Made by a program: the position numbers and the translations under genes. The notes under the pieces are model-generated. The model worked only from the letters and a program-made list of their open reading frames with translations. It did no database searches and was not told the origin of the DNA. Shown here piece after piece: positions 1 to 8,627 of a stretch of DNA of 64,000 nucleotides (the stretch's first letter is position 1; the number at the start of each line of letters is the position of its first letter). This DNA comes from Xenorhabdus innexi (GTDB lineage: Bacteria; Pseudomonadota; Gammaproteobacteria; Enterobacterales; Enterobacteriaceae): NCBI RefSeq assembly GCF_002632485.1, contig NZ_NIBU01000001.1, forward strand, positions 1 to 64,000, in the 5' to 3' direction.

Positions 1-162
1 CATTTCCTGATCCAGTTCCAGTGTCAGAAAGCCCCAGTAGTAAGGCCGTTGGGCGGTTCCCCAATCACGGGTATAGGCTTCCAGATAGCTTTCCGCCTGT
101 TGGAAATGATGGGGGCGTAAAAACATGCCTTCTGTCCAGATGACTTTTTCAGATTTATTCAT
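1..162 (-). CDS. tssK: Type VI secretion baseplate protein TssK (N-terminus only)
   Basis: The first 54 codons are present and the gene runs off the left edge. The N-terminus reads MNKSEKVIWTEGMFLRPHHF, which is the characteristic TssK opening (VIWxEGMFLRPxHFQQ). TssK is a trimeric baseplate adaptor in the cytoplasm that links the T6SS wedge to the membrane complex. It lies downstream of vgrG and a PAAR-like gene on the same strand, so the left edge is part of a T6SS cluster. The ATG at 160-162 has only a weak ribosome binding site. The family call is firm, but the rest of the protein cannot be seen. Confidence 0.87.
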   Translation of the reverse strand, partial: MNKSEKVIWTEGMFLRPHHFQQAESYLEAYTRDWGTAQRPYYWGFLTLELDQEM

Positions 163-270
163 GTTGTTTTTCAGTCCATGTAACACATGTTGAATCAAAG
201 GGAGGGGATATTAAATCTGGACACCTCAAAAGCCTGTTAAGTTTATTGCCATAAACTGTCGGTATTCAGT

Positions 271-666
271 TCAGGTGGATAAAATTTGGACTTTATGCTG
301 ACTGGGGATGATACGGCAGCCGACTGCATTGGTTGAGTTTTGCATCGTAGAACTGCTCAGACGAGTTGCGGGAAATTTTTTGACTAAGACAGCATTAGCT
401 CCTAGTGTATGTTGCGATGAGCCCATTACCGTACCGGAAACTACGCCCATGTTAACACCCGAGTTATCGCCGGTGGTCATAGGACATTTTGTCATCAGAT
501 TATGAACCGGTGCCCCTGCAAATAAGATATTCATGGCATTAGTTACTCCGGTAGGTCCTTGTGCCATATTAGGATAAGGAACGGGTACCGGAGAAGGGGT
601 TGCGGGAGTCAGGCAGACATCCGGTGCCGCCACATCCATTCCGCCACTTTGTGTATTGGCAAACAT
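271..666 (-). CDS. PAAR-like (DUF4150) T6SS spike-tip protein
   Basis: A 131-residue protein with a Pro-rich N-terminus (TPATPSPVPVPYPN) followed by NMAQGPTGVTNAMNILFAGAP, a pattern typical of the DUF4150 PAAR-like family. These proteins cap the VgrG trimer and sharpen the injected spike. There is no extra C-terminal domain, so no toxin is fused to it. A strong ribosome binding site (AAGGAGA) precedes the ATG at 666. It sits 86 nt downstream of vgrG and 108 nt upstream of tssK on the same strand, which fits co-transcription. Family assignment is by motif and context. Confidence 0.8.
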   Translation of the reverse strand: MFANTQSGGMDVAAPDVCLTPATPSPVPVPYPNMAQGPTGVTNAMNILFAGAPVHNLMTKCPMTTGDNSGVNMGVVSGTVMGSSQHTLGANAVLVKKFPATRLSSSTMQNSTNAVGCRIIPSQHKVQILST

Positions 667-752
667 AAGATCTCCTTAATCAACATGAATTTGTTCAGCA
701 TCTATTTTGGTGACAGATTTGGCTGACATTAGTGTGCTCTGGGAGTAGTGAT

Positions 753-2729
753 TCAGCCAATTATGATTAAGGTACTCAATAGAGTTATTGTTGCAGGGCT
801 GGCAACTGTAGTAGCCGTTGCACTTAAAGTGAGGGTGGAGGCTGTTTTTACTTCAGCTGTTCCGGTGACTGATTTTTTCCAGTTTCCTGCAACGTTGCTC
901 TCTTCATTTCCAGCAATGGATTCTTTTTGATTACCACTGATATCTGATTGATGATCACCCGTAATACTATATTTAATGCCTCCGCTGGTGACTTCAATTT
1001 CTTTACCGTTAGCAACAGTTGTTTTTTGTTTATTATTGAAAGTTGCTGTTTCTTCTTGTTCAACAGTCGTATTTCGTTTTGCGTTATAGGTGAAACTTGC
1101 ATCTTCTTCTATAGTATCAATTTGTTTTTTCTTTATTTCTGTCGTGCGGGAACCCTCTATAGCTATTGTTTGGTCGTTTTCGACAGAAATATTCATATCT
1201 TTTTCTGCATGCAGAGCAAAAGATTCCTTATCTTGAGCATCATCAATGAATAAATAGCTGGCGTTACTATTTCCACCTTGTATGCTTCGTGACATAAAAC
1301 CTATTTTTGTGGCTTCGTTCGGCAATTTCCACGGGGGCATATTTTCTTTGTTAAAAGTGCTGCCTATTATCAGTGGTCTATCTGGGTTGCCGTTGATAAA
1401 ACTGACAAAAACTTCATCCCCGACTCTGGGGATCTGGACTGCCCCGAATTTTGTACTGGCCCAAGGGCTGGAGCAACGTATCCAGCAAGAGCTGGTATCA
1501 TCTTTGGCACCGTCCTGATCCCAATGAAATTGAACTTTGACCTGAGCATATTCATTTGTCCAGATTTCCTTGCCACTTGAACCGACGACTTCTGCTGTTT
1601 CTATACTGGCGACTGGGCATGGCGTTAGACGGGGTGCCCGCCAGTTTATTCTGGCCGGGATTGCGGTGAAGCGGGTTTTAATTTTGGCTGCGTTATCATT
1701 ATTATTATCACCGGAATAAACCTCACCAGAATGATAACCGGACTCTGATAATTCATAGGTTGCACCAACAATCAGGTAGTCCCCATTATCTCCCTCCCTG
1801 AATGCGTTAGAAAGCGTAAAGGTGTATCCCGGTGCTATACCCGCTTCGAGGCTTTTGGCTTTAATATGATAGCAATGGGCTGTATAGGATTGCTGTAAAA
1901 CCAGGACATAAAATTTCCCCTGAGATGCTTCACTATAATTTCCGGGCCACTCATATATTTTTGTATTGGGGCCTGAATTATCTGGATTTTGCTGTGTTTC
2001 CAGTAATTGAGCACGAGGTTGGAGAAAATCATAATCATTCATTGCATAAATTTTGGGTGCAATGGAATAACTCACATTCCAATCATACAAATAGCGTTTT
2101 TCTTTATTATTTCTCGGAGGAAAATGATTTGGATAATATTCCAGAGTTGAATAGCCTGTTAAAGCCGAATGAGATTGGGGGGAGTCAGCTAAAATCAGAG
2201 TATGATCGCTGATAGTATGTTGAAAATAATAATAAATACCTTCTTTTTCCATTATCCGGCTGATAAAGTTGAAATCAGTCTCACGATATTGTGTGCAGTA
2301 TTCAAGCTGTTGGTATTTTGAAGTTAATTTGCTTTCAAATTTGATATCGTGTTTATTTAATATGTCCTTAATGATTTCAGGCGCTGTTTTCTTTTGCCAT
2401 ATTTGGCATCCTTTACTATTTTGCAGGATTGATAACTTTGGTTTAAGAATGAATTTATATTTATAGCAATAATGGTCATAAAAATCACACACCATAGCAT
2501 CATGGACTATGCCATTCAGATAACGTACTTCTGCTGATGGGATATTCGGGGGAGTTATTTCAATGGAAATTGATTTCCCTCTTAGTGATTTGATATCAAT
2601 ATCTTTTTTCTTACTTAATAATTCAATATTAAAGGTATAGATTGTTGATAGCTTTTCTTCACCTTTTAATGAACCAAAAAGCAAATCACCTTCACCCAGT
2701 GGAGTATGAGCAATAATATTTCTTTTCAT
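753..2729 (-). CDS. vgrG: T6SS spike protein VgrG (TssI)
   Basis: A 658-residue VgrG. The N-terminal gp27-like hub covers roughly residues 1-380 and includes YCTQYRETDFNFISRIMEKE and YYYFQH. The gp5-like OB fold follows (VKVQFHWDQDGAKDDTSSCW, then GDEVFVSFINGNPDRPLIIG). The C-terminus is a repetitive beta-helix needle (SITGDHQSDISGNQKESIAG and similar). VgrG trimers form the puncturing tip of the type VI secretion system. The protein ends soon after the needle repeats, so no effector extension is visible. It is the first gene of the visible minus-strand T6SS block, followed by the PAAR-like gene. Confidence 0.93.
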   Translation of the reverse strand: MKRNIIAHTPLGEGDLLFGSLKGEEKLSTIYTFNIELLSKKKDIDIKSLRGKSISIEITPPNIPSAEVRYLNGIVHDAMVCDFYDHYCYKYKFILKPKLSILQNSKGCQIWQKKTAPEIIKDILNKHDIKFESKLTSKYQQLEYCTQYRETDFNFISRIMEKEGIYYYFQHTISDHTLILADSPQSHSALTGYSTLEYYPNHFPPRNNKEKRYLYDWNVSYSIAPKIYAMNDYDFLQPRAQLLETQQNPDNSGPNTKIYEWPGNYSEASQGKFYVLVLQQSYTAHCYHIKAKSLEAGIAPGYTFTLSNAFREGDNGDYLIVGATYELSESGYHSGEVYSGDNNNDNAAKIKTRFTAIPARINWRAPRLTPCPVASIETAEVVGSSGKEIWTNEYAQVKVQFHWDQDGAKDDTSSCWIRCSSPWASTKFGAVQIPRVGDEVFVSFINGNPDRPLIIGSTFNKENMPPWKLPNEATKIGFMSRSIQGGNSNASYLFIDDAQDKESFALHAEKDMNISVENDQTIAIEGSRTTEIKKKQIDTIEEDASFTYNAKRNTTVEQEETATFNNKQKTTVANGKEIEVTSGGIKYSITGDHQSDISGNQKESIAGNEESNVAGNWKKSVTGTAEVKTASTLTLSATATTVASPATITLLSTLIIIG

Positions 2730-3238
2730 TGAGAGTGCCTTTCTAAATTCAAAGCTACCGCACGAGCCTTTTAATAAAGGACCTGACTAAGAAATTAAAC
2801 TCTTTTTATTACCTACCATTACTTTCCATTAACCTGAATCAATAAATAATATTCCATTGAGGAAACTATAACGCAATAAAATTATCACTATTTGATAATT
2901 TTTTACAAAATGAAATATAAAATTACAAATCAGATCTTTTTTACAAAATGGATATAATTTGTTTGAAAAATAATCTTTAGATGGAACCTATTAATTTTTA
3001 AATATTAATTTCTTTTATTATGTTGATTAGCTGTGTGTGTTCGCCATGAAGTGAGCAAGATCACCTTTGAAAGTGATTTGCGTTTAATCTGTATGGTCAG
3101 AAAAGAATGCAGTATTCAGGGGAAAAAAAGAGAAGATAACAAAAGAAAATCAGAAATATAAAGAAGGTAGGTAAGAGAGGTAAGAAAGGTTGGCGGCAAC
3201 CATATAATAATTACCGCCGATAATTAATTATTATAAAA
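2730..3238. other. AT-rich intergenic region between vgrG and tpx
   Basis: No convincing gene. It holds the upstream region of vgrG and the downstream region of tpx. The stretch is strongly AT-rich. A CRP-like site, AGTGA-N6-TCACC, lies at 3050-3065, about 320 nt upstream of vgrG. A short hairpin (GGTTG/CAACC, 3188-3201) precedes the tpx terminator. None of these sites can be shown to act from sequence alone. Confidence 0.4.
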
Positions 3239-3277
3239 CAATGTGTTAATGATTATTCAACGCGAGGAAACACATTG
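3232..3277 (-). terminator. Probable tpx terminator
   Basis: A 9-bp perfect inverted repeat (CAATGTGTT at 3239-3247, AACACATTG at 3269-3277) with a 21-nt loop lies just past the tpx stop codon. On the minus strand the second arm is followed by TTTTATAATAATT. The loop is long, so it is a moderate-quality terminator. Confidence 0.5.
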
Positions 3278-3292
3278 CTTTCAATAAATAAT

Positions 3293-3796
3293 TTATTTTA
3301 ATACTGATAATGCGCTGTCATAATCAGGCTCATTCGTAATCTCATCTACGAGCTGGCTATAAACAACATTATTGTTTTCATCCAGAATAATGACAGCACG
3401 TGCAGTTAATCCGCCCAATGGCCCCTGATTAATTGCTACACCATAATTTTCCTGAAACTCGTTACCACGCAGTGTTGATAGAGTGACAACATTTGAAAGG
3501 CCTTCAGAACCACAAAAACGGGACTGTGCAAAAGGCAGGTCTGCCGAAATGCAAAGTACGACAGTATTGTTCAGTTCACCAGCATGTTGGTTAAATTTAC
3601 GTACAGAAGTTGCACAAACGCCGGTATCAATGCTTGGGAATATATTGAGTACTTTACGTTTCCCTGCGTATTGGCTCAGTGCCACGTCAGTAAGATCTTT
3701 TGCTACCAGAGTAAATTCTTTTGCTGATTCGCCTGCTTGTGGAAAATGTCCGGCTACAGTGATATCGCTACCTTGGAATTTGACGGTTTGTGTCAT
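3293..3796 (-). CDS. tpx: Thiol peroxidase Tpx
   Basis: A 167-residue atypical 2-Cys peroxiredoxin that reduces lipid and hydrogen peroxides with thioredoxin as donor. The peroxidatic Cys lies in [15 protein letters not shown] and the resolving Cys in [12 protein letters not shown], both conserved in Tpx. The protein is nearly the length of E. coli Tpx (168). The frame extends upstream, but the ATG at 3796 is preferred: it gives the standard MTQTVKFQG start and has GAGGG at proper spacing. It is divergent from mppA, as both are neighbours in the E. coli tyrR-mppA region. Confidence 0.96.
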   Translation of the reverse strand: MTQTVKFQGSDITVAGHFPQAGESAKEFTLVAKDLTDVALSQYAGKRKVLNIFPSIDTGVCATSVRKFNQHAGELNNTVVLCISADLPFAQSRFCGSEGLSNVVTLSTLRGNEFQENYGVAINQGPLGGLTARAVIILDENNNVVYSQLVDEITNEPDYDSALSVLK

Positions 3797-3960
3797 GGTT
3801 TTATCCCTCATATAAGTAAACTGCGGTGCCAGTGTAATGGAATAGTGCGATCTTGCCCACAAAAATAGCTGTAATATTTATAAATACTCACCTATTGTTT
3901 AATTAACAGTGTCTTATCATTTATTTTAAGATGATTATTAGACCAAAAGAGTAAAAATTT

Positions 3961-5586
3961 ATGCATAATTTTACCTTGTTCCCTTCTGTGCTACTGATGA
4001 CAGGGCTTTCCCTGCCTTTTGCTGTTTATGCTGCTGATGTTCCTGTAGGAACTCAGTTAGACCCTCATCAGGAGTTGGTTCGTCATTTGAAAGATGAACC
4101 AGCATCACTTGATCCGATTAAATCTTTTGGCTTAACAGAAGCACAGGTATTGCGTGATTTACTGGAAGGTCTCGTTAATCAGGATGCTTATGGCAACCCT
4201 GTTGCGGGAGTTGCCACTCATTGGAAGACAACCGATAACAAAACATGGATATTTACGCTGCGGCAGAATGCCCGCTGGTCTAATGGTGACAACGTTACTG
4301 CTTCTGATTTTGTATACAGCTGGCAGCGGCTGGTCGATCCTAAAAATGCCTCTTCATTTTCTTGGTTTGCTGCTCTGTCAGGGATTCAGAATGCTCAGGA
4401 CATCATAGACGGTAAACTGCCACCGGAAAAATTAGGTATTGAAGCACTTGATGCTTATACATTAAAAGTCACACTGGATCGCCCTGTACCTTATTTTCCC
4501 AGTATGACCACTAATTTTAGCCTGTATCCGGTTAATAAACAGTGTGTTGAAAAATATGGGAATGACTGGACCAGAGTAGGCCATCTGGTAGGAAATGGTG
4601 CTTTTACACTGACGGGAAGGGTGGTAAATGAAAAGATTGTTCTGACACCTAACCCTTATTACTGGGATCACAAAAAAACAGTACTGAAAAAAGTTACATT
4701 TTTACCAATCAGTCAGGAATCTCATGCGGTTAAGCGTTATCTGGCCGGGGATTTAGATATAACTGAATCTTTCCCTAAGAATATGTACCGCAAGTTACTG
4801 CGTGATATCCCGGGAGAAGTTTTCACACCGGATCAGCTGGGCACATATTATTATGCATTCAATACTCAGCGAGCACCGACTGATGATATCCGGGTCAGAC
4901 AGGCTCTTGCCATGACTATCGATAAGAATCTAATTGCGGAAAAGATATTGGGCACAGGAGAAAAGCCTGCATGGCATTTTACGCCTGATGTTACGGCCGG
5001 TTTTAAGCCAGAAAGCAGCCGGCAACAGGTTCTGACTCAGCGGAAAAGGGATGAGAGAGCAAAAGCACTGTTAAAAGAAGCGGGCTATGGCCCTGATAAT
5101 CCACTAAAACTTTCTTTGCTCTATAATAATTTAGAAAATAATCAACGCATTGCTATTGCAGTCAGTTCAGAATGGAAAAAGAAACTGGGTGTTGAAGTGA
5201 AGTTAGTTAATCAGGAATGGAAAACGTATGTGGATAACAGGAATACCGGTAATTTTGATGTCGTCCGGGCATCATGGACCGGAGATTATAATGAGCCATC
5301 AAGTTTTTTATCTCTTCTGACATCAACACATAGCGGAAATCTTGCCAAATTTCATAACCCGGCTTATGACGCTTTGTTGAAAGCCGCCAGTCTGGAAACC
5401 GATGATGAAATTAGAAACAAGGATTACAATCAGGCAGAAAAAATGCTTGAGGCACAGGCTCCGATTGTGCCGATTTATCAGTACACCAATGGTCGGTTAA
5501 TCAAAAAATGGCTAAAAGGATACCCGATCACCAATCCTGAAGATGTGGCTTATAGCCATACTATGTATATCATTAAAAAACATTAA
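3961..5586 (+). CDS. mppA: Periplasmic murein tripeptide-binding protein MppA
   Basis: A 541-residue SBP family 5 periplasmic binding protein with an N-terminal signal peptide (hydrophobic stretch ending near VYAAD). It resembles MppA more than the two OppA proteins later in the window: it has VRHLKDEPASLDP, DITESFPKNMYRKLL, GEKPAWHFTPDVTAGF and the C-terminal GRLIKKWLKGYPITNPEDVA. MppA binds L-Ala-gamma-D-Glu-meso-Dap released from peptidoglycan and delivers it to the OppBCDF permease for recycling. zntB begins 19 nt downstream on the same strand, so the two may be co-transcribed. Confidence 0.93.
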   Translation: MHNFTLFPSVLLMTGLSLPFAVYAADVPVGTQLDPHQELVRHLKDEPASLDPIKSFGLTEAQVLRDLLEGLVNQDAYGNPVAGVATHWKTTDNKTWIFTLRQNARWSNGDNVTASDFVYSWQRLVDPKNASSFSWFAALSGIQNAQDIIDGKLPPEKLGIEALDAYTLKVTLDRPVPYFPSMTTNFSLYPVNKQCVEKYGNDWTRVGHLVGNGAFTLTGRVVNEKIVLTPNPYYWDHKKTVLKKVTFLPISQESHAVKRYLAGDLDITESFPKNMYRKLLRDIPGEVFTPDQLGTYYYAFNTQRAPTDDIRVRQALAMTIDKNLIAEKILGTGEKPAWHFTPDVTAGFKPESSRQQVLTQRKRDERAKALLKEAGYGPDNPLKLSLLYNNLENNQRIAIAVSSEWKKKLGVEVKLVNQEWKTYVDNRNTGNFDVVRASWTGDYNEPSSFLSLLTSTHSGNLAKFHNPAYDALLKAASLETDDEIRNKDYNQAEKMLEAQAPIVPIYQYTNGRLIKKWLKGYPITNPEDVAYSHTMYIIKKH

Positions 5587-5605
5587 ATGTTGAACAGGAG
5601 CGGAT

Positions 5606-6589
5606 GTGGAAACGATTTATGGCTCAGCATTTAAAGATTCAAATGCTGTATATGCCTGCCAGTTGAATGGGAAGGGTGGTATCACAGATTTTAGCGAAAA
5701 TGCACCTGCAACGGCAGGGCAGCCTTTCTGGCAGCATCTTGATTATCAAAATCAGAGCAGTTATCGATGGCTTATGAATACGAACCAATTACCGGCCCCT
5801 GTAAAAGATGGGCTGGTTGGTGAGAGTATTCGGCCCAAACTTATTCGTACCGGCGAAGGAGCGCTGATTACACTGAGGGCGATTAATCGAAATGACAATG
5901 CCCGTCCTGATCACTTGGTATCGTTTCGTATCTACATTAACGAAAAGGTCATTATTTCCAGTTGCCATAGAAAAGTGTACCCGGTTGAGCAGGTTATGAC
6001 GGATTTAAATAATGGCACAGGTGCAAAAAATACAGGGCACTGGCTGGTTGAAATAGTTGATGCTATTACCGATGAAGTGAATGATTTTATTGAAGAGTTG
6101 CATGACAATCTGATTGAGTTTGAGGATAACATTCTGGAGCAGAAGATCCCCGGACGAGGCGAATTAGTATTATTACGCAAGCAATTAATTGTTCTCCGTC
6201 GGTATATGGCGCCCCAGCGTGATGTTCTGACACGTTTGTCCAGTGAGAAGCTACCCTGGATGAGTGACGAAGCTCGTCATCTGATGCAGGAAGTTTCTGA
6301 TCGTCTGGGGCGTGGGCTGGATGATTTGGATGGCAGTATCGCAAGGACGGCGGTTCTTGCAGATGAGATTACGTCCATCATGGCGGATGCAATGAACCGC
6401 CGTATTTACATGATGTCATTATTAACAATAATATTCTTGCCAAGTACTTTTTTAACCGGATTATTCGGCGTTAACCTTGGCGGTATCCCCGGAAATAAGG
6501 ATGAGTTTGGCTTTGGCTTATTCAGCCTGTTGCTGTCGTTGTTGATAGCGGGGTTCGCGTGGTGGTTAAAGCGCAGTAAGTGGTTATAA
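5606..6589 (+). CDS. zntB: Zinc transporter ZntB (CorA family)
   Basis: A 327-residue inner-membrane CorA-family protein. A large cytoplasmic N-terminal domain with long helices (residues about 1-260) precedes two C-terminal membrane spans. The first span ends with FLPSTFLTGLFGVNLGGIPG, where GVN replaces the GMN signature as in ZntB, and the second ends in WLKRSKWL. Translation starts at GTG (5606) with AGGAG five bases upstream. ZntB moves Zn2+ across the inner membrane. It follows mppA closely and is followed by the small RNA gene fnrS. Confidence 0.95.
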   Translation: METIYGSAFKDSNAVYACQLNGKGGITDFSENAPATAGQPFWQHLDYQNQSSYRWLMNTNQLPAPVKDGLVGESIRPKLIRTGEGALITLRAINRNDNARPDHLVSFRIYINEKVIISSCHRKVYPVEQVMTDLNNGTGAKNTGHWLVEIVDAITDEVNDFIEELHDNLIEFEDNILEQKIPGRGELVLLRKQLIVLRRYMAPQRDVLTRLSSEKLPWMSDEARHLMQEVSDRLGRGLDDLDGSIARTAVLADEITSIMADAMNRRIYMMSLLTIIFLPSTFLTGLFGVNLGGIPGNKDEFGFGLFSLLLSLLIAGFAWWLKRSKWL

Positions 6590-6667
6590 AAAAGCGGTGA
6601 TTATTATTGTGATCGGGTTTCTATTGAATCAAATACTGACTGGATCAGCGGGTTAATTCCATTCGGT

Positions 6668-6712
6668 TTGAGGTATATCAATAATAACACTCTAAAGTTG
6701 AGGCACTATAAC
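6668..6712 (+). promoter_or_regulatory. FNR-dependent promoter of fnrS
   Basis: TTGAGGTATATCAA at 6668-6681 matches the FNR consensus TTGAT-N4-ATCAA with one mismatch. Its centre lies about 42 bp upstream of the inferred fnrS start at 6717, the spacing of a class II FNR-activated promoter. A -10-like CTATAA is at 6706-6711. In E. coli FNR strongly activates fnrS under anaerobiosis, so the arrangement fits what is known. Confidence 0.82.
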
Positions 6713-6716
6713 TCCC

Positions 6717-6841
6717 GCAGGTGAATACAACGTTGAGCGATGAACGTTGTGCTCCATGATTGTAGTGTTTCTCATATTGAGTTTTATACCGATTAATTGA
6801 CGTTATGCCGATACTAAAATCATTAGTATCGGCTATTTTTT
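6717..6841 (+). ncRNA. fnrS: Small regulatory RNA FnrS
   Basis: About 125 nt. The 5' end GCAGGTGAAT is followed by a hairpin (ACAACGTT / AACGTTGT, 6727-6750) and GCTCCAT, nearly identical in order to E. coli FnrS, from memory of that sequence. It ends in a strong terminator. FnrS is an Hfq-dependent sRNA made under anaerobiosis that represses aerobic metabolism mRNAs such as sodB and maeA. In E. coli it also lies next to zntB (ydaN). The FNR site upstream, the location and the sequence all agree. The exact 5' end is inferred by alignment to the known RNA. Confidence 0.9.
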
Positions 6842-6842
6842 T
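6807..6842 (+). terminator. Rho-independent terminator of fnrS
   Basis: An 11-bp perfect stem (GCCGATACTAA 6807-6817 / TTAGTATCGGC 6823-6833) with a 5-nt loop is followed by TATTTTTTTATTTT. It overlaps the stop codon region of convergent ttcA. Confidence 0.92.
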
Positions 6843-7755
6843 ATTTTATTTCAATGATATCCAATCGTTCCGCCTGAAAACCCATTTTTTCGTCAGGATC
6901 GATGGCTGGTTGTACGGGTAACTCTTCCCGATCAAAAGCCAGATCTCCGCCATCAACGATTTCACTGTCGTGATTAATACCTTTAAAGTCGAACAGATTA
7001 AAATCGCTGAGATGGGATGGAACCACATTTTGTACAGCACGGAACATAGTTTCAATCCGCCCCGGATAGCGTTTGTCCCAGTCACGCAGCATGTCTTTGA
7101 TAACCTGACGTTGTAGATTCGGCTGTGAGCCGCATAAGTTACAGGGGATAATTGGAAATGCTTTCGCTTCCGCATAACGCTCAATGTCTTTTTCCCGACA
7201 GTAAGCCAGTGGGCGGATAACAATGTGTTTACCATCATCACTGATCAGTTTTGGTGGCATACCTTTTAATTTGCCGCCATAAAACATATTCAGAAAAACA
7301 GTTTGCAGGATGTCATCACGGTGATGCCCCAGCGCAATTTTGGTTGCACCCAGTTCAGTAGCGGTGCGGTATAAAATACCACGGCGTAACCGGGAGCACA
7401 GAGAACAGGTCGTTTTTCCTTCCGGGATTTTCTCTTTGACAATACCATAGGTATTTTCTTCAACGATTTTATACTCGACGCCCAGCTCATCCAGATAAGC
7501 AGGAAGGATATGTTCAGGGAAACCCGGCTGTTTTTGATCCAGATTGACAGCAATAAGAGAGAAATTTACAGGAGCACTTTTTTGCAGGTTCTGCAAAATG
7601 GACAGCATAGTGTAGCTGTCTTTGCCACCAGAAAGGCAGACCATAATGCGATCACCTTCTTCGATCATATTAAAATCTGCAATGGCTTGGCCTACATCAC
7701 GACGCAGGCGCTTTTGTAATTTATTAAAATTATACTGTTCTTTTTGAGTGTTCAT
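6841..7755 (-). CDS. ttcA: tRNA 2-thiocytidine(32) synthetase TtcA
   Basis: A 304-residue PP-loop ATPase that thiolates cytidine 32 in several tRNAs using an iron-sulfur cluster. The PP-loop [12 protein letters not shown] is at about residues 40-51. Two CxxC motifs follow (CSLCSR and CNLCGS) that help bind the cluster. Length and sequence agree with E. coli TtcA (311). The C-terminal acidic tail diverges, as is normal. It converges with fnrS and shares the terminator region with it. The start [20 protein letters not shown] matches the family. Confidence 0.96.
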   Translation of the reverse strand: MNTQKEQYNFNKLQKRLRRDVGQAIADFNMIEEGDRIMVCLSGGKDSYTMLSILQNLQKSAPVNFSLIAVNLDQKQPGFPEHILPAYLDELGVEYKIVEENTYGIVKEKIPEGKTTCSLCSRLRRGILYRTATELGATKIALGHHRDDILQTVFLNMFYGGKLKGMPPKLISDDGKHIVIRPLAYCREKDIERYAEAKAFPIIPCNLCGSQPNLQRQVIKDMLRDWDKRYPGRIETMFRAVQNVVPSHLSDFNLFDFKGINHDSEIVDGGDLAFDREELPVQPAIDPDEKMGFQAERLDIIEIK

Positions 7756-7889
7756 TTCTGGTTATTCTTTATTGTTTCTGATGGCTGTTCGGCTAAAGGC
7801 CCTTAAAAAATTACGATGATTTTATGGCGGAGAACATGAAAAGGGAACAATAATAGCGAATGGGAAGGGATTATCAATCAGAGTTAGCG

Positions 7890-7926
7890 AAAAACCCCTA
7901 TTTTCCCCATATAGGAAAAATAGGGG
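7890..7926 (-). terminator. Rho-independent terminator of dsbB
   Basis: CCCCTATTTTCC (7895-7906) pairs with GGAAAAATAGGGG (7914-7926), leaving one bulged base and a 7-nt loop. On the minus strand it is followed by TTTTTC. It starts just past the dsbB stop codon. Confidence 0.88.
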
Positions 7927-7933
7927 ATTGTGC

Positions 7934-8452
7934 TTAATATTTATTCCGTAGCCGGACAAACTGGCTGATAAGAACCAAAAATCCAATTGCTAAATAGGCA
8001 GCAAAAATGCCAATCAGCCATTGCGGCATATCCAGAGTCAGAAATGACCACTGTTTTATTGAGCAGTCGCCAAAAGCCTGAAATACTGAAGGCAGCCATT
8101 CATTTAACGGCAGCCATGACGGAAATCTGACAAAAAATTCACAGGTATTAAAAGGGCTGGGGTATAACTGCATCATAGTATGATCCCATGCCAGCTGTAA
8201 CCCGTGCCATGAGCTATAGAGCCAGAGTAAAATAGCCAGCCAGCGCAGCGGCGTTTTGGGAGCGATTGCACCCAGTAGGGCTGCGCCGAAAATACCGAAT
8301 AGAGCAACACGCTCATAAATGCACATTACGCAGGGCTGCAACTGCATAACATGTTGAAAGTAAAGTGCAACAAACTCCAACAAAAGAGCCGTTAACGCCA
8401 TTAATAACCATGTGCTCCGCCCTTGGGAACTCTGTTTTAGAAAATGTAACAT
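7934..8452 (-). CDS. dsbB: Disulfide bond formation protein DsbB
   Basis: A 172-residue inner-membrane protein with four predicted membrane segments. Both catalytic cysteine pairs are visible: CVMC in the first periplasmic loop ([16 protein letters not shown]) and the pair in the second loop ([10 protein letters not shown] ... FGDCSIKQW). DsbB reoxidises periplasmic DsbA and passes electrons to quinones. It lies downstream of nhaB on the same strand, the order nhaB-dsbB being the same as in E. coli, but the nhaB terminator separates them, so it probably has its own promoter in 8453-8560. Confidence 0.95.
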   Translation of the reverse strand: MLHFLKQSSQGRSTWLLMALTALLLEFVALYFQHVMQLQPCVMCIYERVALFGIFGAALLGAIAPKTPLRWLAILLWLYSSWHGLQLAWDHTMMQLYPSPFNTCEFFVRFPSWLPLNEWLPSVFQAFGDCSIKQWSFLTLDMPQWLIGIFAAYLAIGFLVLISQFVRLRNKY

Positions 8453-8561
8453 TCTTCTTCTTCCCGTATCGTGTATATAGCTGTTTATTCTGCCGCTTCT
8501 TAAATCACAAAAAAATCAATTTCAAGTCAATTACGTCGTTTTTTAAATTAAAATTTTTAAT

Positions 8562-8598
8562 AAAAAAACCGGATAGGGGAATTTTACACCCTATCCGG
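8562..8598 (-). terminator. Rho-independent terminator of nhaB
   Basis: A 10-bp perfect stem (CCGGATAGGG 8569-8578 / CCCTATCCGG 8589-8598) is followed on the minus strand by seven T residues. It lies 29 nt past the nhaB stop codon. Confidence 0.93.
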
Positions 8599-8627
8599 CA
8601 GAATTCCTTAATAATAAATATAAGGGA

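Noticed and set aside
848-1102. Lys-rich minus-strand frame within vgrG
   Set aside because: It is an alternate frame of the repetitive VgrG needle region, without a start signal.
3050-3065. CRP site controlling vgrG
   Set aside because: AGTGA-N6-TCACC is a decent match, but it is about 320 nt from vgrG with no visible promoter nearby. Kept only as a note in the intergenic entry.
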